Assembly (NCBI RefSeq): GCF_012641265.1
Contig: NZ_JABAHZ010000008.1
Span: 186,001-250,000 of the forward strand
Length of the DNA stretch: 64,000 nt
Source: Chitinophaga eiseniae
Lineage (GTDB): Bacteria > Bacteroidota > Bacteroidia > Chitinophagales > Chitinophagaceae
Reading direction: 5' to 3'
Of the stretch, positions 43,901-52,220 are shown in pieces; positions within the stretch are counted from its first letter, which is position 1; each line of letters opens with the position of its first letter. Both the position numbers and the translations under genes were made by a program. The notes beneath the pieces were generated by a model that had not been told where the DNA came from, did no database searches, and saw nothing but the letters and a program-made list of their open reading frames with translations.

Positions 43901-43908
43901 CAACAATC

Positions 43909-43951
43909 GAGGTCAATTGTTACTTACTTCATTTTTGGTAAATAGTAACAA
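43909..43951 (+). repeat. Direct repeat copy and 8-bp inverted repeat between the tRNA-like RNA and the RING/TerD gene
   Basis: GAGGTCAATTnnnACTTACT occurs at 43837-43856 inside the RNA's hairpin and again at 43909-43928 (17 of 20 identical, 72 bases apart). The second copy overlaps an inverted repeat TTGTTACT (43917-43924) / AGTAACAA (43944-43951), which ends 27 bases before the next start codon. It may be a processing site, operator or weak terminator. Confidence 0.5.
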
Positions 43952-43978
43952 CATTATCTGATTATAATTTTCATCCAC

Positions 43979-46222
43979 ATGCACACATTATTATTACAGA
44001 CAGGATTACGCCAACAGGCCATTTTTATCCCCGAAACCGCCGTCCACTCCGACGCGTATCAGCTCACTCCTACTACAGGCGTACTGGTAGCCAATCTCGC
44101 TAAACTGGGCTTCGGCGTATCAGAACCATTGTTGCACGCGCTGAACCATACTACGCCTGCCTGGCAGGTGACCATCCTGGAAACATTCCGGGAAATAATG
44201 GGCGTAAATCAAAACTGGATGCCCCTGGTAAAAAACTGGGAGGTACCTACCAATGAGTCCTTTGCAGATCATGTTGCCGTTGCTTTCGCCAGCGTATTTG
44301 ACGAGGAAGGAACCCGTCTCCGTTGTGGTCATATCATTCCTCCCAACACCTTTCCCCTGGAAAGATATAACGGCTGCCCGTTCTGCGGTACGCCGTTTGA
44401 AACCGGCGGCATAGAAAACTATCAGCAGAACAGTAAAGTCCGTATGCTGCACCTTTGGACCACCGACAAAGCCAGTGCCTACCTGGCAGATCTGCTGCGG
44501 TCTAAAACCCCGCTGGATGCCAGTCAAACGGATAGCCTGAAGTCCTTGCTGCAAGTGCTTCCACTGCCTGCCATTCAACCTGCCATGAAAGAAACCCTGG
44601 CAGTAGTAGCAGACGTATTGATTGCCAAAGATGACCCCGCCGGCGCGGGTGCATTATTTACCACCCCTACGGATATCCTCCGTTACCTGTGGTATAAACA
44701 TACCGGCTTTGCCCAGCTGATCATGCCTAAAACAATACTCCGTCGCCAGCTGAAAAATAACAGCGGCTTTGGCATTACCAAAACGGTCAAATCATCTGCG
44801 GCTGAAAAAGTAGCCGCTATCACGGCGTTGAAGCTGAAATACAGCCGCAGGGAAGGATTGATGGTCGCCCGCTGGCTCAACGATATGTCCCTGGACGTGG
44901 CCACTATGTGTGAAATCATGCATCCTAAGCGCAGGATGTGGGTACGATTTATCCGCGCCCTGCGACTGGCGGAGTTCAGCCGCCGCGAAGGGTTTGCACA
45001 CCTGCGCACATTGATGGATACTTTCTACCGCCAGGACTACACCGTATGGCAAGGCCGGGTGAACCACTATCAGCTTCGTTATGACAGAGATAACACCTTA
45101 AAGTTATTACAACAGCGTCCCGGACTTTTTGCCCGGTCCCTGTTTGCCAACATCCTGTGGTTTGGCGAAGAAGCGGTTATTCCTGCATTTGCGGAAGTAG
45201 CACATAAAGTGCCTGCCCGCCTGCTGCTGACATTACAGATGTACGCTGCCTATTATTTTGATCCTGCCACCCAACGTGCAGTAAAGCCGCTGGGAGGCGT
45301 CAACAAACATATCCCGGTGAATAAGTTGGTATTCCTATACGAAGCCGATCAGCTGAAACAAATGCAAAACGCCGTAACCGCGCTTTGTATACAGGTGATA
45401 CAACAGCGTTTTGCTACAGTAGCTACCAACGCAAAAACCATCTACATTGCACCGGCATTGTACAACATACCCGTTCCTATAGGCGACCGTAGCGAACAAA
45501 TACAGGACCTCCCTGCAGCGTTGATGGGTACCCGTTATAAAGTGGACAGCGATAACCTCCTCCTCTTCCTGCAATGGGGTAAAGGGCTGCCAGCCCAGCA
45601 CCTCGACATGGACCTGAGCTGCTTTATCGCCTACGACCATCAGCGGGTAGACATCTGTTCCTATTCCCGCCTGCATACTACCGGGTGTAAACATAGCGGT
45701 GATATCCGCGCTATACCACACCAGGTGGGCACCGCGGAATACATCAAGCTGGATATTGCCGAACTGGACGCAGCCGGCGCACGGTATGTAACATTCACCT
45801 GCAATGCCTATAGCGGCGGAGCATTAACGCCTAACCTGGTCGTAGGATGGATGAACAGCCAGCATAAAATGACGGTCAGCGAAAAGACCGGGGTAGCCTA
45901 CGACCCTTCCTGTGTAGACCAAATGCTGCGCATTACCCAGGGACTTACAAAAGGACTGGTATTTGGCGTACTGGATGTAGCTGCCAGAGAAATCATCTGG
46001 CTGGAGCTGGCGTTCGGCGGACAGGTAGTACAACAGCTGGACCTGGTCAACATCAACAGCATCCTGAAAAAACTGGAGAGCAAATTAAGCATAGGTCAAC
46101 TACTCGAAGCCAAAGCCGTCGCGCAACAGCTGCAAATCATGGAAACGCCTATCGCCGACGAGGTGTACACCCTGCAATGGGCCGTGAATACTGCCGCCGT
46201 GACACAACTATTGATCGGTTAA
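43979..46222 (+). CDS. RING-like zinc finger / helical / TerD-like multidomain protein (MXAN_6230/SCO0854-like)
   Basis: 747 residues, no signal peptide. A cross-brace-like zinc motif lies at about 116-136 (RCGHII with Cys116 and His118; CPFC with Cys133 and Cys136). A long helical region follows (about 190-480; SRREGLMVARWLND and KVPARLLLTLQMYAAYYF are helix examples). The C-terminal part (about 500-650) resembles TerD: LDMDLSCFIAYD, then YIKLDIAELDAAGARYVTFTCNAYSGG (core IAELDAAGARYVTFTC). TerD domains bind calcium and take part in stress and phage-defence-type systems. The architecture recalls proteins annotated MXAN_6230/SCO0854-family RING proteins. Function unknown. The tRNA-like RNA lies 78 bases upstream on the same strand and hairpin member 3 directly after the stop. 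Confidence 0.72.
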   Translation: MHTLLLQTGLRQQAIFIPETAVHSDAYQLTPTTGVLVANLAKLGFGVSEPLLHALNHTTPAWQVTILETFREIMGVNQNWMPLVKNWEVPTNESFADHVAVAFASVFDEEGTRLRCGHIIPPNTFPLERYNGCPFCGTPFETGGIENYQQNSKVRMLHLWTTDKASAYLADLLRSKTPLDASQTDSLKSLLQVLPLPAIQPAMKETLAVVADVLIAKDDPAGAGALFTTPTDILRYLWYKHTGFAQLIMPKTILRRQLKNNSGFGITKTVKSSAAEKVAAITALKLKYSRREGLMVARWLNDMSLDVATMCEIMHPKRRMWVRFIRALRLAEFSRREGFAHLRTLMDTFYRQDYTVWQGRVNHYQLRYDRDNTLKLLQQRPGLFARSLFANILWFGEEAVIPAFAEVAHKVPARLLLTLQMYAAYYFDPATQRAVKPLGGVNKHIPVNKLVFLYEADQLKQMQNAVTALCIQVIQQRFATVATNAKTIYIAPALYNIPVPIGDRSEQIQDLPAALMGTRYKVDSDNLLLFLQWGKGLPAQHLDMDLSCFIAYDHQRVDICSYSRLHTTGCKHSGDIRAIPHQVGTAEYIKLDIAELDAAGARYVTFTCNAYSGGALTPNLVVGWMNSQHKMTVSEKTGVAYDPSCVDQMLRITQGLTKGLVFGVLDVAAREIIWLELAFGGQVVQQLDLVNINSILKKLESKLSIGQLLEAKAVAQQLQIMETPIADEVYTLQWAVNTAAVTQLLIG

Positions 46223-46225
46223 AGG

Positions 46226-46345
46226 AGCGGAAAGCGGAAGGCAGAAAGCAAAAAGCTATTGACACGAATGACCAACACGATTTTAAATATCCGCAAAGGT
46301 CATCCGGGGAAATAGCTTTTTGCTTTCTGCCTTCCGCTTTCCGCT
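46226..46345. repeat. Perfect 35-bp hairpin, member 3 of the dispersed family
   Basis: Arm 46226-46260 and its exact reverse complement 46311-46345 enclose a 50-base loop. It begins four bases after the RING/TerD stop and is followed by TTTTTTT, so it can terminate transcription. The loop (GAATGACCAACACGA, ATATCCGCAAAGGTCAT) matches members 1 and 2, and an inner ATGACC/GGTCAT stem is possible. The inner arm AAGCAAAAAGCTATT is shared with member 2. Confidence 0.85.
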
Positions 46346-46374
46346 TTTTTTCCTATATTCAGTGCATTGTCATC

Positions 46375-47526
46375 ATGAATAGATACCTGCTTTTATTACT
46401 GCTTATCACCCCAGCCGTACTACACGCCCAGCAAAAAGACCGGGCCGATTCGACGGCCACCGTTGCTGTGCCCCGTGGATTCTTCGATCAGGTCATGTAT
46501 TACCTGAAAAATACCAACGTTGAAAAGAAGAAAAAGAAAGTAGACCTTAGCTTCATTGGCGGCCCGGTTTATACGCCGGAAACCAGTTTTGGCATCGCTG
46601 TGATGATGGCTGCCCAGTTCAGAACCGACCGCCGGGATTCCCTGCTACCCATTTCCAACGCGGCTATTTATGCGTCCGGTGCCCTGACCGGCTTTTACGG
46701 GATAGGTATCAGCAGCACCACCATTTTTCCGCATAACCGCTTCCGGCTGGCCCTCAAGGCCTCTTTCAGCTCCCGGCCCAACAGGTACTGGGGCATAGGT
46801 TACGAAGCTGGCAGCAACAAAGATCATTACACCAAATTTGTACAACTCACCGAAAAAGCGCAGGCAGATTTTGCGATGAATATCAACGGAAAACTATTTA
46901 TGGGCATTTGTACCCAGATACAAAATGTACAGGCCGGGCAAATAGATACCGTTGGCGGCAAACCACTGATGTTGCCCAAAAAAATACTGGGTATCGGCGT
47001 AGGCCCCTTTGTGGTATATGATACCCGCGATTTCATCCCCAATGCCTATAAGGGTATGTACATTCGCCTGGGCTACCGGTTTTTTCCCTCCTTCCTCGCC
47101 AATAAATCCATATACTCTCAATTTGACCTGCAATTCGATTGGTTCAAACAGCTCTGGAAAGGCGGCGTGCTGGCTACAGACCTATACGCAGAAGAACGCA
47201 GCGGCGATGTTCCCTGGAGTTTGCTGGCAGAGGCAGGCGGTTCCAGCCGGCTGCGCGGCTATTATGAAGGCCGCTTCCGCGATAAAAATTATTTAGCAGC
47301 ACAGGTAGAACTGCGGCAGCGGATCTACGGCCGCAGTGGTATGGCGGTATGGGTAGGCGGTGGCAATGTATTTCCCAGTTTCAATAACGTGGAGTTGAGC
47401 CAATCCCTTATCAGCTATGGTATCGGCTACCGGTGGGAGTTTAAGAAAAGGGTAAACATACGGCTCGACTATGGCCGGGGTAAAGACCAGTCCGGCTTCT
47501 ACTTTGGTATTAATGAAGTTTTTTAG
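46375..47526 (+). CDS. Outer membrane beta-barrel protein, BamA/TamA (surface antigen) type
   Basis: 383 residues from ATG 46375. A longer frame reaches back to 46177 but crosses hairpin member 3 and would have no signal. The start gives a signal peptide (LLLLLLITPAVLHAQQ). The remainder is a barrel with alternating strands: FIGGPVYTPETSFGIAVMM, GFYGIGISSTTIFPHNRF, then SSRLRGYYEGRFRDKNYLAAQVELRQR (the xRGYxxG-type loop 6 motif of Omp85 proteins is RLRGYYEGRF) and NIRLDYGRGKDQSGFYFGINEVF at the end. No POTRA repeats fit before the barrel, so this is a short Omp85-like protein. Role unknown. Confidence 0.82.
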   Translation: MNRYLLLLLLITPAVLHAQQKDRADSTATVAVPRGFFDQVMYYLKNTNVEKKKKKVDLSFIGGPVYTPETSFGIAVMMAAQFRTDRRDSLLPISNAAIYASGALTGFYGIGISSTTIFPHNRFRLALKASFSSRPNRYWGIGYEAGSNKDHYTKFVQLTEKAQADFAMNINGKLFMGICTQIQNVQAGQIDTVGGKPLMLPKKILGIGVGPFVVYDTRDFIPNAYKGMYIRLGYRFFPSFLANKSIYSQFDLQFDWFKQLWKGGVLATDLYAEERSGDVPWSLLAEAGGSSRLRGYYEGRFRDKNYLAAQVELRQRIYGRSGMAVWVGGGNVFPSFNNVELSQSLISYGIGYRWEFKKRVNIRLDYGRGKDQSGFYFGINEVF

Positions 47527-47653
47527 AGAGATATCTCCCGCGTCTTTTTCTCCCTGGATGAAGATAATTTCCCGTCCGTTATAACAAAACTTTATCATTC
47601 GTTTTCATACGCCCGACCAGGGATGCTGCTATCTTAGCACAAACCTGGCGCCC

Positions 47654-48427
47654 ATGAAACTGACTTTTACCAGCCTGTTATTCTTACTCTGTCCCGGTAC
47701 ATTGCTGGCTCAACATGGGCTGTCTGGTACCGTGGAGGACGACTCCTCCATGGTATTGCTACCCGGGGCCAGCCTGATCAACATCAGCAACGGCAAAACG
47801 GTGATTTCAGATAGTCACGGCTCCTTTACCATCAACTGCCGCGAAGGCGATACCCTGCGCTTTTCTATGGTAGGCTATTTACCCCAACAGCTGATTATTT
47901 CAAAGGAATTATTTACCCTGCCTACGCTGCGCATCCGCATGAAGCAGGGTGTTATTACCCTGCAACAGCAGCTGGTAAGAGGAAGTAACCACTATAAAGA
48001 TTCATTGCGGCTCCGGGAAGAATACGCTGCTTACTTTAAGAAGGCCCAAAACTGGGATTTTAACCTGATGCTGCCTCCCAACAGCAAACAGGAACTACGG
48101 GACCAGTTTCACACTGTAAGACAGGGGCTCAATATCAACCAGTTTTATAAAAATCTTTCTTTCCGTAATAACCGGAGGAAGGAGCGCTTCCGGAAACAGC
48201 TGCTGAACAAAGAAGCGGAAGCATACATTAAATACGCTTATGACCCGGATATGGTAGGGCAGATAACGGGACTTACAGGTGACAGCCTGGATTATTTCAT
48301 GGCACATTACCGGCCGGCGGCCAGTGTATGGCAAAGCAGCAATACTTACGAAAAACTGAATTATATCAAACAACTGTTTCAGCGATATACCGATAGCCTG
48401 GGCGTTGTGCTGCCAGCCCAACGCTAA
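47654..48427 (+). CDS. Secreted protein with CarboxypepD_reg-like domain
   Basis: 257 residues. Signal peptide (SLLFLLCPGTLLAQ), then a carboxypeptidase-regulatory-like beta-sandwich (about 20-105; GLSGTVEDDSSMVLLPGASL, VISDSHGSFTI, DTLRFSMVGYLPQQL). The second half is helical and charged (DSLRLREEYAAYFKKAQNWDF). The arrangement is common in Bacteroidota exported proteins of unknown role. The stop codon overlaps the convergent xseB stop region by four bases. Not in an operon. Confidence 0.78.
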   Translation: MKLTFTSLLFLLCPGTLLAQHGLSGTVEDDSSMVLLPGASLINISNGKTVISDSHGSFTINCREGDTLRFSMVGYLPQQLIISKELFTLPTLRIRMKQGVITLQQQLVRGSNHYKDSLRLREEYAAYFKKAQNWDFNLMLPPNSKQELRDQFHTVRQGLNINQFYKNLSFRNNRRKERFRKQLLNKEAEAYIKYAYDPDMVGQITGLTGDSLDYFMAHYRPAASVWQSSNTYEKLNYIKQLFQRYTDSLGVVLPAQR

Positions 48428-48639
48428 CTATCTTTTCCTTTGTTGCCTTCCATTTGTTTGATGATATTATTTACTTCTGTTTCCGTTGCCCGCAGTTTCT
48501 GCTGACAGAATTCTATCAGGATGGCGGCGCGTTTTACCTTTTCGGCCAACAGGTCTACAGACACGGCTTCATTCTCTATTTCTTCTGCAATGAGTTGCAG
48601 TTCGTTGTAGGCAGCTTCATATGTTAATGCTTCACTCAT
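48424..48639 (-). CDS. xseB: Exodeoxyribonuclease VII small subunit
   Basis: 71 residues from ATG 48639 (a longer frame starts inside xseA and is not used). The XseB signature is present: LTYEAAYNELQLIAEEIENEAVSVDLLAEKVKRA (core YNELQLIAEEIEN and SVDLLAEKVKRA). XseB forms the stalk that binds XseA and completes exonuclease VII, a single-strand DNA exonuclease used in repair. The start overlaps the xseA stop by eight bases, so the two are translationally coupled. Confidence 0.92.
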   Translation of the reverse strand: MSEALTYEAAYNELQLIAEEIENEAVSVDLLAEKVKRAAILIEFCQQKLRATETEVNNIIKQMEGNKGKDS

Positions 48640-50059
48640 GAGTGTTGTTCGTTTTTGTGTTGACCGTTGCCTCCAGCGATGCATCCTGCATCACTACCCG
48701 GATATGGGCGCCTGGCTGTAAGTTAGCAGCATTGCTGATTACCTGGTCATCCAGGTATACCATTGCAAAACCGCGTTTCAGGATATTGGCTGGGCTCATC
48801 AGTTTAAATAAAGTATCGTAATGTGCTACCTGTCCCCGTTTGCTCTGTATAAACAGGCGGCTGAAAGAGCGGAATTTACCGATAGCATTCTCCAGGTCGT
48901 TCCGGCGGTTAGACACCATCATGCGGGGTTTACTCAGCACCGCGTTGGATACGGTGATCAGGTCCCGGTGGTTGTTTAACAGGATATCGCGCGACGTATG
49001 CAGCACCACATTGTTACAGGCATGCAGGGCTTCTTTATGGGCAGCCAACAGGTTGCGGGCCTGGTTAATAATGCTGCTGTTTAAATATGACAGCGACTGG
49101 AAATGGCCGGAAAACATTTGTTGGGCACGGATCAGGATCTGTTGCCGGGCGCTGATCACCGATTCCTCAAAACTGCGGTTATGGGCAATAATCAGCTCCG
49201 CCGCTTTGGTAGGCGTTTTGGTGGCCGTATGCGCCATCATATCCGTTACCGTTTCATTTTTCTGGTGACCAATGCCAGTTATGACCGGGATGGGAAATTT
49301 CGCAACGGCTCTTCCGAGTATAAACGTGTCGAATAACAGGAAGTCTGTTTGTGCGCCGCCGCCACGGATAATCACCACGGCGTCATACGGTACCTGGCTA
49401 TTGTAAATATCAATCAGCCGTTGCTGTACCAGTTCTGCTTTTGCTTCTCCCTGCACTACCGTAAAATAATTATCGATCACAAACGTATAGCCGAAAAGGT
49501 TATGATCGAGCGTATGTTTAAAGTCCTGGTAGCCGGCCGAATTACCAGAGGTTACCACCGCCAGCCGCTGTATCACCCTGGGCAATGTCAGTTGATTGTT
49601 ACGGGTGATATAACGATCTCCTACTTTGCGGATAAAGTCGGCGCATTCCGTGGTCAACCGCAGCAGGGTTTGCTGTTTCTGCTGCTCGAGCAGCCCTACC
49701 GTGAAATTGGTGTCTATATCCAGCAGGGTAATCTGTAAGCCGTGTACCTGGTGATAGCTGACAGATACGCGCACTAATACATGAATATCATTTTTAAACT
49801 GTTGGCCGGTCACGAATTCAAATTCACTGATCCTGATGGCGCCATTCCCCCAGGCTACAGCAGATACTTTGGCGACAATACCGCCGGAATATTCATCTTT
49901 TTCCACCAGGTCGAAGTAGTGATAGCCTTTCTGGCGGTAAAAAGAGTGGTTGGTCACATCGGCTACCACCCACCAGGTTTGTTCAGCAAAAACCTGGTGG
50001 AGCGCTTGCTGGATTTTCCCGGTGAGCACGGACAATTTTATGGAGGCGGAGGTGGTCAT
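48632..50059 (-). CDS. xseA: Exodeoxyribonuclease VII large subunit
   Basis: 475 residues from ATG 50059 (MTTSASIKLS); ATG 50068 adds three residues. The frame is open further to 50194, but that stretch lacks homology. N-terminal OB fold (LSVLTGKIQQALHQVFAEQTWWVVADV), then the catalytic domain with the hallmark VVIIRGGGAQTDFLLFDT and PVITGIGHQKNETVTDMMAH (the GHExD region as GHQKNET), coiled-coil arm and a C-terminal beta piece (ILKRGFAMVYLDD). Length agrees with other XseA proteins. It degrades single-stranded DNA from both ends together with XseB. Confidence 0.93.
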   Translation of the reverse strand: MTTSASIKLSVLTGKIQQALHQVFAEQTWWVVADVTNHSFYRQKGYHYFDLVEKDEYSGGIVAKVSAVAWGNGAIRISEFEFVTGQQFKNDIHVLVRVSVSYHQVHGLQITLLDIDTNFTVGLLEQQKQQTLLRLTTECADFIRKVGDRYITRNNQLTLPRVIQRLAVVTSGNSAGYQDFKHTLDHNLFGYTFVIDNYFTVVQGEAKAELVQQRLIDIYNSQVPYDAVVIIRGGGAQTDFLLFDTFILGRAVAKFPIPVITGIGHQKNETVTDMMAHTATKTPTKAAELIIAHNRSFEESVISARQQILIRAQQMFSGHFQSLSYLNSSIINQARNLLAAHKEALHACNNVVLHTSRDILLNNHRDLITVSNAVLSKPRMMVSNRRNDLENAIGKFRSFSRLFIQSKRGQVAHYDTLFKLMSPANILKRGFAMVYLDDQVISNAANLQPGAHIRVVMQDASLEATVNTKTNNTHE

Positions 50060-50233
50060 GCTACGCATAAAGATAAGGAAAACGTTATTCACGTGCGGAG
50101 AATGACAGCTGTAGGAAATCCAAAAATTGTATATATTGCCGACATATATGAACAATGACTTTGACTGACAAACAACCGAAATCGTAACAAACACTTAATA
50201 GAAGACTTATTCCGTTTTATATACTTTTGCGCC

Positions 50234-50827
50234 ATGAGAAAAGATGAGCAGATAAAATCGCTTTTTCAAAGGGTCTGCTGTGATGACAATATTCAGGCGT
50301 ATAACGAATTATACATAGCGCTGTGCACCCGGCTGATTCATTTTTCTGCATCCATTGTATCCTCGTTCCATCTGGCAGAAGAAATTGTGTCGGATGTATT
50401 TATTGCGTTGTGGCAAAAGCGCAACGACCTGCTGCACGTAGAAAACCCGGTGGTATACCTCTACGTAAGCACTAAAAATCTTTCTCTTAATACCTTACAA
50501 CAGCAGAAAAGGCACCAGCACCATGCCCTGGACCATATCAACCCCGATATGTTGTCTATCGCGCCGGAGGCGGAAAATGGGATGGTATCTGCAGAAGTAT
50601 CTCAAAAGATAGAAAGGGCCATCCGCAGTCTCCCCGCCCGCTGCCAGGTGATTTTCCGTTTGATTAAACAAGACCGGCTCAGTTACCGGGAAGTGGCTAC
50701 CCTGTTGAATATCTCCTCCAAAACCGTAGATGCACAGTTGACTATTGCGGTAAAAAAAATATCCCAGGCTATCCGGTTCGACTTATCGGATGAAGTAGCC
50801 CAGACTTTTCTGCGGATAGATTCTTAA
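50234..50827 (+). CDS. ECF-type RNA polymerase sigma factor (locus 2)
   Basis: 197 residues. Region 2 (SFHLAEEIVSDVFIALWQKRND) and region 4 (SLPARCQVIFRLIKQDRLSYREVATLLNISSKTVDAQL, core LSYREVATLLNISSKTV) are clear. It is the first gene of the plus-strand sigma-FecR-SusC-SusD locus. A TACTTTTG -7-like box (50222-50229) ends five bases before the start codon without a matching -33 TTTG, so the mRNA may be nearly leaderless or the real promoter lies upstream. It would direct transcription of the downstream transport genes. Confidence 0.93.
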   Translation: MRKDEQIKSLFQRVCCDDNIQAYNELYIALCTRLIHFSASIVSSFHLAEEIVSDVFIALWQKRNDLLHVENPVVYLYVSTKNLSLNTLQQQKRHQHHALDHINPDMLSIAPEAENGMVSAEVSQKIERAIRSLPARCQVIFRLIKQDRLSYREVATLLNISSKTVDAQLTIAVKKISQAIRFDLSDEVAQTFLRIDS

Positions 50828-50931
50828 ATTTTTTTCATTTTCCTTAGGGAGTTTTCAGGTGTTTATTGGTCCTCTTTATAAGGACGGAAAAATTCCGTTG
50901 TTGCGGTACCTTTTACCGCCTATCTGGAACT

Positions 50932-51999
50932 ATGGATCAGGAAAGACTTTATGCGTTGCTGGCCCGCGAAATGGCCGGCGAACTGACAGCTGAAGAAGCC
51001 AGCACTTTGCAGCAATTATTGCAACAATATCCTGATGCCAGTTATATACGGGAAGTATTTGCCCAAAACTGGGTGCCAACAGGTAAGCAATATGGGCCTT
51101 CCCAGGTACAGCAATTACTGGAAAAGCATCAGCTGCGCCTGCAGGCAGCCACCCTGCCGGAAGAAACGCCCGCAGCGGACATCGCTCCACAGCGCAAGGT
51201 ATGGAAGCTATATACCGCTATAGCCGCCAGCTTGCTGGTATTGGTATCCATGGGCGCCTGGTTCCTGCGCCAACGGCCCGTCCAAAAGCCTGCCCCGCTG
51301 GCACAACTGGTCACTGCGAAACGTATGCGTTCACAAATATTATTACCCGACGGTTCCCGGGTATGGTTGAATGCCGGCAGTAAACTCGACTACCCGGAAC
51401 AATTTGCACCACATAGCCCCCGGGAAGTACACCTGGAGGGAGAAGCCTTCTTTGTAGTAGCCGCCGACGCGGAACGTCCTTTCCGCGTACACACCAAAGC
51501 ATTTCATGTGCATGTATTGGGCACTTCTTTCAATGTAAGGGCCTATCCGATGGAAGACAGCGCAGTAGCTTCCCTGGTACAGGGCGCCGTGGAAGTAGTA
51601 TTAAATAATGATAGTAAACAGGTGGTGGCATTACGCCCCAATGAAAAACTGACCGTACCGGTTCATCCGGTTACGGCCGCAGCCACCAATGCAGCTCCCA
51701 TGCCCGCGATGGCAGCCCTGCAAAAAAGTAAATTAACATTAGTACAGGATAGTATTATCCCGGAAACCGCCTGGGTGCAAAACAAGCTGGCCTTCAAACA
51801 CCTGGAGCTGGAAAAAGTAGTTGTCATGCTGGAACAATGGTACGGTGTAGAAATAGACTTCCGCAACAATAACAAACGAAAATTATACTTCACCGGCGTA
51901 TTCGAAACAGAAAGCCTGGAACAGGTACTGAACGCTCTGGAAAACACTTTATCCTTTAGCTGGGAAAAAGACAACACGGGGAAAATATGGATCAGGTAA
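50932..51999 (+). CDS. FecR-family anti-sigma factor (locus 2)
   Basis: 355 residues from ATG 50932 (MDQERLYALL); the frame opens at 50866, but the extra 22 residues show no homology. The N-terminal helical sigma-binding domain is followed by one membrane segment (YTAIAASLLVLVSMGAWFL), the FecR domain (RMRSQILLPDGSRVWLNAGSKLDYP, core LPDGSRVWLNAGSKLDYP) and a DUF4974-like end (LAFKHLELEKVVVMLEQWYG). It restrains the sigma factor encoded upstream and receives the signal from the STN domain of SusC encoded downstream. Confidence 0.93.
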   Translation: MDQERLYALLAREMAGELTAEEASTLQQLLQQYPDASYIREVFAQNWVPTGKQYGPSQVQQLLEKHQLRLQAATLPEETPAADIAPQRKVWKLYTAIAASLLVLVSMGAWFLRQRPVQKPAPLAQLVTAKRMRSQILLPDGSRVWLNAGSKLDYPEQFAPHSPREVHLEGEAFFVVAADAERPFRVHTKAFHVHVLGTSFNVRAYPMEDSAVASLVQGAVEVVLNNDSKQVVALRPNEKLTVPVHPVTAAATNAAPMPAMAALQKSKLTLVQDSIIPETAWVQNKLAFKHLELEKVVVMLEQWYGVEIDFRNNNKRKLYFTGVFETESLEQVLNALENTLSFSWEKDNTGKIWIR

Positions 52000-52220
52000 C
52001 AGCTGGTCCTTTTTGAAAAAATAACACGAAATATTCTATTCACTTGAAAAAACAGACAACCTGAACAGACAGTAATTTCAAAATTTTAAAGCAAACAATG
52101 TTTAGCATGTAGCCGAAAAAAAACGGGAAATGTTCGCACCATTCCCCGCGTAATATCGGTTAACAGCATTGTATTGGGTAAACATTCCGTCAACAATTTA
52201 TTAACCAACAAAACAAATGT

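Noticed and set aside
43692..43961. Open reading frame of 89 codons across the tRNA-like region
   Set aside because: Its translation shows no recognisable domain, it runs through the acceptor, D- and T-arms and the hairpin of the RNA, and tRNA-type base constraints explain the sequence better than codons.
46177..46374. N-terminal extension of the outer membrane barrel gene
   Set aside because: The extension is translated from the 35-bp hairpin and the end of the upstream gene; ATG 46375 gives a proper signal peptide.
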